Shown here: positions 44,202-50,407 of the stretch, piece after piece
Numbering within the stretch: the first letter of the stretch is position 1
How the letters are laid out: the number at the start of each line of letters is the position of its first letter
DNA from: a bacterium
Lineage (GTDB): Bacteria; Electryoneota; Electryoneia; Electryoneales; Electryoneaceae
DNA length: 50,407 nucleotides
NCBI GenBank assembly: GCA_020444425.1
Contig: JAHLLB010000034.1
Span: 1-50,407, forward strand
Direction: 5' to 3'
The notes under the pieces: model-generated
What the model was told of the DNA's origin: nothing
Databases searched by the model: none
What the model saw: the letters and a program-made list of their open reading frames with translations, nothing else
Position numbers and translations under genes: made by a program

Positions 44202-44954
44202 ATGGTGGACCTGACGGGGAAAGTGGCGCTGGTTACCGGCGGTACTCGTGGCATCGGACGGGCGATCGCCCAGCGTCTGGCCCAGCAGGGATGCAACATT
44301 GCGGTCAATTACATGCGCAACCGTAAAGCGGCGGCGGAAGCGGTCGAGCTGATCGAAGCCGAAGGCGTCAAGGCGAAGGCATATCGCGCCAATGTCGGCA
44401 ATGAAGACGACCTGCATGCGATGTTCGAGCAGTTCCAGGAAGACTTTGGCGGGATCGACATCCTCATTTCCAACGCCGCATCCGGCGTGCTCAAGCCGGC
44501 GATGGAGTTGACACGCCGTCACTGGAGCTGGACGCTCGACATTAACGCCGCGACACTGCTGCACCTCGTTCAGCACTCGGTGCCGTTGATGAAGGGCGGC
44601 GGCAAGGTGGTCGCCATCTCTTCGCTCGGGTCGGTCCGCGCGATTCCGAACTATTCCGCCGTCGGCGCGTCCAAGGCCGCGCTCGAGTCGCTGGTGCGAC
44701 ACCTGTCCGTCGAACTCGCGCCCCAGGGCATCAACGTCAACACGCTGTCTGCCGGTGTCGTCGACACCGAGGCGCTGAAGCATTTCCCCAACCGTGACGA
44801 TCTGATCGGCAACAGCAAAGAGAAAACTCCCGCCGGACGGCTGGTCACTCCGGACGACGTCGCGGACGTGACTCTGTTCCTCGTCAGCGAGTACGCGAAG
44901 ATGATCCACGGCACGGTAATCACCGTGGACGGTGGGTATCATGTTGTAGCGTAA
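44202..44954 (+). CDS. fabL: Enoyl-ACP reductase III / short-chain dehydrogenase
   Basis: The 250-residue SDR has the NADP motif TGGTRGIGRA, NAASG, catalytic SSLGS...YSAVGASKAAL (Ser, Tyr, Lys) and a C-terminal TVDGGY. Segments AISSLGSVRAIPNYSAVG, RHLSVELAPQGINVNTLSAG and LKHFPNRDDLI are close to FabL of Bacillus, which reduces enoyl-ACP in fatty-acid elongation. A general 3-oxoacyl reductase role is the alternative. The ATG follows GAGGTG. Confidence 0.88.
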   Translation: MVDLTGKVALVTGGTRGIGRAIAQRLAQQGCNIAVNYMRNRKAAAEAVELIEAEGVKAKAYRANVGNEDDLHAMFEQFQEDFGGIDILISNAASGVLKPAMELTRRHWSWTLDINAATLLHLVQHSVPLMKGGGKVVAISSLGSVRAIPNYSAVGASKAALESLVRHLSVELAPQGINVNTLSAGVVDTEALKHFPNRDDLIGNSKEKTPAGRLVTPDDVADVTLFLVSEYAKMIHGTVITVDGGYHVVA

Positions 44955-45130
44955 CGAACCATGCCTCTGGCTCGTCTAATAGAAGAGGGGCCGGATCGCG
45001 CGCATCGTGCAACCGAATCGGCGTGGGGGGAGTACGACTAGAGAAATCACAGACTTTCGATGGGTCAGGGCGTACATTTGGACGCCTTGACCATTCGATC
45101 GAGTCCTACGTATTTGCACCGGAGACCCGC

Positions 45131-46900
45131 ATGCTTCGTCTCATATCCCGCCGTGCCCTGCTCGGCCTGTTCATCCTCACCTTCCTCCTGACCACACCGC
45201 TGCTTGTTCAGGCGCAGACTGAAGAACCGGACGAAGAGCTGCAACAGCAGCAGATTTCGCCCGAAGATGCGCAGGACCGCATGGACATGATCCGTGCCGT
45301 CCGGGAAAACGTCAGCCTGTTCGGCGAAATTTACCGCCAGGTCAACATGCGCTACGTGGACCAGGTGGAACCGGAAGAGTTCATGAAGGCCGGCATCAAG
45401 GGCATGCTGGCGACGCTTGACCCTTACACCGATTACATGGAAATGGAGAACTCAGATGATCTGAGAATCCTCTCCGAAGGGGAATACGGCGGAGTCGGCC
45501 TCCAGATCGGTACCCGCGGCACGAACCGCGTACTAACGGTAATCAGCCCGATCGAGGGGACACCGGCCTGGCGTCTCGGCATACGCGCCGGCGACCAGAT
45601 CCTGTACATCGAGGAAGAGTCCACCGAAGGCTGGAGCACCTCCGACGCGGCGTCCAAACTGCGTGGCAAGGCGGGAACCAAGGTCAAGGTGAAGGTCAAC
45701 CGCTACGGCGTGGATGATCTGCTCGAGTACACGATTACCCGTGAACGGATCGAGGTCAAAGATGTCAGCTACGCGGGCTACATCAGCGACGGCGTCGGTT
45801 ATGTCCGTCTGACACGCTTCAGCCGTTCCGCCGGTGAAGAGGTGAAACTGGCGATTGAAGACCTTCAGGCGCAGCAGGAGCTCAAGGGATTGGTGCTCGA
45901 TCTGCGTTCCAACCCGGGCGGTTTGCTGCCGGAAGCGATTTCCGTCGCGGAGAACTTTCTGCAGCCGGGCGAAGAGATTGTCTCAACCCGTGGCCGGCTC
46001 GAACGTACCAACAACGTGTACTACGCCCAGACTTCGCCGTCGTTGAGCGATGATATCCCGCTGGTCGTGTTGATCAACGGTGGGTCGGCGTCTGCGAGTG
46101 AGATCGTCTCCGGCGCAGTGCAGGATCTCGATCGAGGATTGATCATTGGGCGGACCTCGTTCGGCAAGGGCCTGGTGCAGAACGTGATCAACTTCAAGGA
46201 CGGCACCGCGTTGCGTGTGACCACCGCGAAGTACTACACCCCGTCCGGCCGATTGATTCAGAAGGCTGATTACTTTAACGACAACGACGCGATTATCCCG
46301 TCGGAGCTGGACATCATCGCCGACACGCTGTTCCACACCGCCGGGGGACGTGAAGTCGTCGCGCACGGCGGCATTGTCCCGGATGTCGTGGTCGAGGGTG
46401 ATGAAGTCGGTGAGCTGACCCTCGCCCTGTGGCGGCAGGACCTGTTCTTCGATTTCGTCAGCAAGTTCATGGACCAGAATCCAGATCAGCACACATGGAA
46501 GGACATGGGGCCAGTGCTGCACGAACAGTTCCTGACCTACATGGACACCACCGACTTCGAGTTTGAGACGGAGCTGCAGGGACGGATCGCTGAGCTGCAC
46601 GAATCCCTGACAACGGTTTCCGACAGTACCATTTTCCTCGAATCGATCGGCGAGCTGGAATCCCTGGCGCAGGCCGAGAATGCGTCCCTGTTTGAACGCG
46701 AACGGGACGAGCTGGAAAACCGTCTCGTGGTGGAACTTGCAGCGGCGCTGGACGGCAGCGCGGGCCGGACACAAGCCTCGCTGAACATCGATCCGGACAT
46801 CGTCAAGGCGATTGAGGTGCTGTCCGACGAAGACCTGTATGCCTCATTGCTGGCTGGTACCTACGCAGCCGTTGACACCGGCACGGAAGAAGACCAGTAA
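45131..46900 (+). CDS. ctp: S41-family C-terminal processing protease
   Basis: The 589-residue periplasmic protease has a signal peptide (LLGLFILTFLLTTPLLVQAQ), a PDZ domain (GGVGLQIGTRG ... GIRAGDQILYIEEES), an S41 core LVLDLRSNPGGLLPEA, the nucleophile region GGSASASEIVSGA, and the general base Lys in GRTSFGKGLVQ. A C-terminal helical extension of about 170 residues follows. The ATG at 45131 comes just after GGAGA. A hairpin (45064-45093) stands in the leader. It is likely involved in envelope protein quality control. Confidence 0.93.
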   Translation: MLRLISRRALLGLFILTFLLTTPLLVQAQTEEPDEELQQQQISPEDAQDRMDMIRAVRENVSLFGEIYRQVNMRYVDQVEPEEFMKAGIKGMLATLDPYTDYMEMENSDDLRILSEGEYGGVGLQIGTRGTNRVLTVISPIEGTPAWRLGIRAGDQILYIEEESTEGWSTSDAASKLRGKAGTKVKVKVNRYGVDDLLEYTITRERIEVKDVSYAGYISDGVGYVRLTRFSRSAGEEVKLAIEDLQAQQELKGLVLDLRSNPGGLLPEAISVAENFLQPGEEIVSTRGRLERTNNVYYAQTSPSLSDDIPLVVLINGGSASASEIVSGAVQDLDRGLIIGRTSFGKGLVQNVINFKDGTALRVTTAKYYTPSGRLIQKADYFNDNDAIIPSELDIIADTLFHTAGGREVVAHGGIVPDVVVEGDEVGELTLALWRQDLFFDFVSKFMDQNPDQHTWKDMGPVLHEQFLTYMDTTDFEFETELQGRIAELHESLTTVSDSTIFLESIGELESLAQAENASLFERERDELENRLVVELAAALDGSAGRTQASLNIDPDIVKAIEVLSDEDLYASLLAGTYAAVDTGTEEDQ

Positions 46901-47204
46901 GGAAGTCGGCGAGTACGAAGTCGAAAGTCGGCGAGTCGCGAGTCGGCAAGTCGAAGGCTGGCTAGTCGGCGGATACGTACTGTTCCGCCGGAAATGATCG
47001 TGAGGGCTGGCGCGGCGCGTCATTCTGAAGTCGCGTCTGTTTGCGACTGAAGAAGATCCAGCTTGACAACAGTTTCGGTTCACGTCAACCTGATCAAAGC
47101 TGGCTCTTCCTCACTTCTCTTCGTTCCGTTCGGAATGACGCGCTGGCAAGCTACTGATCAATTTGCAGACAGCTGATCGTCTGCGAAGAGACTATCCAGA
47201 GTCA
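46901..47204. other. Intergenic region with short tandem GTCGGCGAGT-like repeats
   Basis: About 46,904-46,970 holds five or so degenerate copies of AGTCGGCGAGT. The remainder has no gene that I can support. Confidence 0.6.
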
Positions 47205-47236
47205 AAAAGGGTCACCTGATCGCAGGTGACCCTTTT
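47205..47236. terminator. Bidirectional terminator between ctp and the lipoprotein gene
   Basis: A perfect 14-bp stem AAAAGGGTCACCTG/CAGGTGACCCTTTT with loop ATCG has A4 and T4 at its ends, so it can end both convergent transcripts. Confidence 0.9.
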
Positions 47237-47302
47237 CCTATCTCTTGCCCGTGTTGGCTCCGACAACGCGGGTTGTACGGAGCAAAGCGGTTCGATCTAT
47301 TC

Positions 47303-48556
47303 TTACGGAGTGTCCTCGGGAGTGTCTTCCGGGGTCTCTTCTGGCGTTTCTTCCGGAGTTTCCTCCGACGACCCTTCCGGCGTATCCAGCATCGGCTCAT
47401 CTGTCGCTTCGTCTTCCGCCTGGGTCACCGCGTCCTCTTCCATCTGAGGTTCTTCCTGATCCCCGGCGTCTTCCAGCTCTTCCATGAACGGACCGTCCTG
47501 CTGCATGCCGGCCGGTGTGGGTTCGAACGGGTTCGGGACACCGTCCCACTCCTCGATTACTGCGCCGAACGGCAGCACGGCGTTCTCGAATACGTCGTAC
47601 ACCTTCTCGATGCGACGGGAGTGGGCGATCATGTCGTCGCGTAGTTCAGAGAACGCGCTGGATGAGATCGGCCGGGCGTCGTCGATGATGAACTTCAGCC
47701 CATTGTAGGTACCACGCAGCGAGACGTAATAATCTTCGCCGTTCACCTCGTAATGCCCGCCGAGTTCGACCTGGTTGCCGGTGACCTTGTAATGCACCGC
47801 GTTGTCGAGCAGATCGACATACATCCCGATCATCGGTGGATTGGCAATTTCCTGCTTGAAGGCGCGCACATCCCAGCGTCTCGAATGGCGTTCGGTGAAC
47901 GTGATGTACGTGTTCAGGCCGGGGAGCGCCCAGTCACGGTTGGCGACAGCGTGCCGTGCGTACGCGAAGAACTCTTCATCGGAGACGAACTCGCCGGGAC
48001 GTTCCGCCGTGCCGATCGTGGGGATATACAGCATGAAATTCTTCAGCAAGGACGCGGCCGAGACACGGTAATCCTGAATCATCGCGTTCGCGTTTACCTT
48101 GTACGTCCAGACCGGTTCATCCCAGCCCCACTTCCACAGCTTGACCTGGAATTCGTGTTCGTAATACTGCTGTATGTCGCCGGGATCAGTTTCCCAGTAG
48201 GAGAAGGGGGAGTGATCATGCGCCGGGGCGAACATGCCACCGACACCAAGGAAATACTGCCGTGGGTTGGACGACCAGTCAACCGAGATGAAAAAGTCCG
48301 GGTTCTCTTCGGTGCGCTGGTACCCCTTCGCCTCCATCATCGTCTGGATCGTACGTTCAAGGTACCCCTGGATGAGAGCGCTGCCTTTCGCGTCACCCGA
48401 CTTGAACGTGAACGTCGTATACTCCTTCAACGAATCCGACATCGGTTCGTTGGTCACGAACAGCGTACTGGGGATGTCCCGGATTTGCGAGGTGCAGGCG
48501 GAGAACACCAGTGCCAGCATCAACGCCAGTAGAACGCGGGATCCATGCTTCATCAT
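47303..48556 (-). CDS. DUF4136-like lipoprotein with Glu/Thr/Pro-rich C-terminal repeats
   Basis: The 417-residue protein begins MMKHGSRVLLALMLALVFSAC, a lipoprotein signal. The middle (FTFKSGDAKGSALIQGYLERTIQTMMEAKGY..., key run LERTIQTMMEAKGYQRT; PDFFISVDWSS) resembles DUF4136, in which a predicted small-molecule or self-associating domain is anchored to the envelope. The last 70 residues are acidic and end in five near-copies of EETPE/EDTPE. The first of two ATGs (48556) follows GGGGGA. Function unknown. Confidence 0.75.
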   Translation of the reverse strand: MMKHGSRVLLALMLALVFSACTSQIRDIPSTLFVTNEPMSDSLKEYTTFTFKSGDAKGSALIQGYLERTIQTMMEAKGYQRTEENPDFFISVDWSSNPRQYFLGVGGMFAPAHDHSPFSYWETDPGDIQQYYEHEFQVKLWKWGWDEPVWTYKVNANAMIQDYRVSAASLLKNFMLYIPTIGTAERPGEFVSDEEFFAYARHAVANRDWALPGLNTYITFTERHSRRWDVRAFKQEIANPPMIGMYVDLLDNAVHYKVTGNQVELGGHYEVNGEDYYVSLRGTYNGLKFIIDDARPISSSAFSELRDDMIAHSRRIEKVYDVFENAVLPFGAVIEEWDGVPNPFEPTPAGMQQDGPFMEELEDAGDQEEPQMEEDAVTQAEDEATDEPMLDTPEGSSEETPEETPEETPEDTPEDTP

Positions 48557-48722
48557 CTTCCCCCAACGGGTTGCCGTACCATACTCTTCACAACGATCTG
48601 CGGGATTCGTATCGCGGGGCCGCGATTGTGAACCCTGTAAGCTACGGAAACAGGACGCAAAAGCCAACCGCAATCTGATGATAGTAGGGAACAGGTTTAC
48701 CACCTAGCAAGGGAAGAACCCC

Positions 48723-50171
48723 ATGTCTGCGACCGCTCGCAGTTCGCAGCCCGGCAGCCACCTGACGAAGATCGTTGCCACCCTCGGCCCGGCATCCAAT
48801 AGCGACGACGGCATCCGCAACCTGATCGACGCCGGCGCTGACATTTTCCGGCTTAACTTCAGCCACGGAACCTACGATCAGCATGCGCACACCTTCGAAG
48901 CCATCCGACGGATCGCCGAAGAAACCGGCAAGACCATCGCCATCCTGCAGGATATCCCCGGCCCGAAACTACGGATCGGCGAGTTCGCGGAAGAACCGGT
49001 GACGGTCTCGGCGGGTGATAGCTTCACCTTCCGCGTGAACGATGAGTCGCCCGGGAACGAGTCCGGCGTCGGCTTCGCCAGCGACGGCTGGCACCGGTCG
49101 GTCGAGCCCGGCGAACGCATCCTGCTCGGGGACGGCGCGATGCAACTCGAGGTGACGAAGACCAGTGACGACGCCATCACCGCGACGGTGCGCACCGACG
49201 GCGAGATCCGTTCCCGCCAGGGCCTCAACTTTCCAGACACCGACCTCGACCTCGCGGCGGTGACCGATGACGACTGGGACCACATCGCGTTCGGACTGCA
49301 GCTGGGTGTGGACGCCGTCGCACTTTCGTTCGTGCAGGGGCCGGATGATCTGATCGCGGTGCGTCGCTTCATGCGACGCAAGGGCGAATATGCGCCGCTG
49401 TTGATTGCGAAGATCGAAACCCCGCGCGCCGTCGAAAACATCGAGCAGATCATTCAGCGTTGCGATGGAATCATGGTCGCGCGTGGCGACCTTGGCATCG
49501 CAATGCCGATTGAACGCGTACCCGTTATTCAGAAACAACTGATCCACCTTGCGCGCGAACAACGCCGGTTCGTCATCACCGCAACCCAGATGCTGGAGTC
49601 GATGGTCAGCGCGCCACGGCCGACCCGCGCCGAGGCGACCGACGTCGCGAACGCCGTCTACGACGCCACCGACGCGGTCATGCTGTCCGGAGAGACCGCC
49701 ATCGGCAAGCACCCACGGCTGGTGGTCGAGATGATGAGCCGGATCCTCACCGCGACCGAGCCGGTGGTCGAGATTCCGCTGACGAAAAAGAAAGACAGCA
49801 GCGTCGACAGCGCCGTCTCCCGCGCGGTCAAGGAACTGGCGCGTCAACTGGAGGCGAAGGCGATTCTCGCGCCGATCAGCAGCGGCTCGACCGCGATGCG
49901 GATGAGCCGGCAACGGATGGGCGTGCCGATCCTTGTTGGGACGTCGAAACGTGAAACCGCACGACGGCTGGCGTTCTACCAGGCTGTGTACCCGGTAATG
50001 GTCGATCCCGGCAAGGGCGTGAAAGAAACCACCGAGCGGCTGATCGAGAAAGCGAAGCAGGAAGGCTTTGTCGCGAACGGTGATCGTGTGATCCTGACCG
50101 GCGGACTGCCCGTCGAAAAGGCCGGCACGACCAACTTCCTCCGCGCACTGACTGTCGGGGATGAGATTTGA
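48723..50171 (+). CDS. pyk: Pyruvate kinase
   Basis: The 482-residue enzyme has TKIVATLGPAS, RLNFSHGTYDQH, LQDIPGPKLRIG, the catalytic LLIAKIETPRAVENI, MVARGDLGIAMP, VITATQMLESM and DAVMLSGETAIGKHP, plus a full C-terminal allosteric domain. It makes pyruvate and ATP from phosphoenolpyruvate and ADP. The IPGP in place of the usual LQGP is a mild change. The ATG at 48723 follows GGGAAG. Confidence 0.97.
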   Translation: MSATARSSQPGSHLTKIVATLGPASNSDDGIRNLIDAGADIFRLNFSHGTYDQHAHTFEAIRRIAEETGKTIAILQDIPGPKLRIGEFAEEPVTVSAGDSFTFRVNDESPGNESGVGFASDGWHRSVEPGERILLGDGAMQLEVTKTSDDAITATVRTDGEIRSRQGLNFPDTDLDLAAVTDDDWDHIAFGLQLGVDAVALSFVQGPDDLIAVRRFMRRKGEYAPLLIAKIETPRAVENIEQIIQRCDGIMVARGDLGIAMPIERVPVIQKQLIHLAREQRRFVITATQMLESMVSAPRPTRAEATDVANAVYDATDAVMLSGETAIGKHPRLVVEMMSRILTATEPVVEIPLTKKKDSSVDSAVSRAVKELARQLEAKAILAPISSGSTAMRMSRQRMGVPILVGTSKRETARRLAFYQAVYPVMVDPGKGVKETTERLIEKAKQEGFVANGDRVILTGGLPVEKAGTTNFLRALTVGDEI

Positions 50172-50259
50172 TGCGAAGTTTACAGAAAAACTGCCGTCTG
50201 TCCCCAGTTTTCCCCGAGATGTTGAAGACATGTTAGATCCCCCCAAGACTGTTTTTTGT

Positions 50260-50407
50260 TTACTTCAAATGAATTGTTTTAATCGTAGTTGAATTTCTTC
50301 CGTCGCTAACACTGACTAAGTATATACCTGACGTGTAGTCCTTGAAGGACAAATGGTCCCTCGCTGATTCATGTGGGTAAGCTGAGGTTGAGCTTTCCCG
50401 CGACGAG
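50260..50407 (-). CDS. 3' end of a gene for a secreted protein with sorting tail (partial)
   Basis: Read on the minus strand, the last 27 codons give KDYTSGIYLVSVSDGRN...IKTIHLK and a stop, matching the end of Por/T9SS-type-A sorting domains (SGIYFVRV.DG...RKV.LLK). The gene continues past the window end; the first 54 bases fall in the terminal inverted repeat, and their frame does not clearly continue the domain. It is a third sorting-tail protein in this stretch. Confidence 0.65.
   Translation of the reverse strand, partial: SSRESSTSAYPHESARDHLSFKDYTSGIYLVSVSDGRNSTTIKTIHLK
50354..50407 (-). repeat. 54-bp terminal inverted repeat, right copy
   Basis: This is the exact reverse complement of 2-55. 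Here it overlaps the partial sorting-tail gene; at the left end it adjoins unrelated sequence, so the shared part belongs to something lying outside the window in both places. Confidence 0.9.

Overview
The right 20 kb (about 30,300-50,250) reads as ordinary chromosome of a Gram-negative, fairly GC-rich bacterium. It has an outer membrane (TonB receptor, beta-barrel porin, lipoproteins) and secreted proteins that end in Por/T9SS-type-A-like C-terminal sorting domains. It also has a sigma-54 enhancer-binding protein, a NarL-type two-component pair, an ammonium transporter, FabL, a Ctp protease and pyruvate kinase. The sorting tails point to the FCB superphylum or a related candidate phylum; I cannot name the lineage.

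The left 30.2 kb is a genomic island. Its right edge is a 3' fragment of a tRNA-Ser(GGA) gene (about 30,153-30,219) that kept its own terminator hairpin. This is the attR expected when a tyrosine integrase inserts into a tRNA gene. The matching integrase (27,346-28,395) and a small excisionase-like HTH gene lie just inside, and an AbiEi/AbiEii toxin-antitoxin pair sits between integrase and att. Next (16,500-26,800) comes a phage- or plasmid-like replication and recombination module: a single-subunit DxDGD RNA polymerase (YonO/QDE-1-like), a Rad52-type annealing protein, a DUF932 protein, a PD-(D/E)XK Fe-S nuclease, a Rep-like protein, an amidase remnant, and an FGE-sulfatase lipoprotein as cargo. 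The intact tRNA and the left end of the island lie outside the window.

From 16,336 down to 210 on the minus strand runs one long, tightly packed defence array: hsdM-hsdS-hsdR-ygjP (type I restriction), then ThsB-like TIR, SLATT-type 2TM membrane protein, TGT/DpdA-like transglycosylase, OGG-like glycosylase, QueC-like synthase, and a second TIR protein that begins Met followed by seven glycines. A decayed TPR gene follows, then a TIR-NACHT-HEAT-histidine phosphatase fusion. QueC + TGT + OGG is the accessory set known from type IV CBASS, but no CD-NTase is present; TIR enzymes occupy that place.

My reading is that this is a Thoeris-like TIR/membrane-effector system that has acquired the 7-deazaguanine (nucleobase-protein conjugation) module of type IV CBASS, with the polyglycine-headed TIR as the probable conjugation substrate. 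This is the strongest candidate for an undescribed system here. The window ends in a 54-bp perfect inverted repeat, more likely an assembly-graph boundary at a multicopy sequence than a transposon end.
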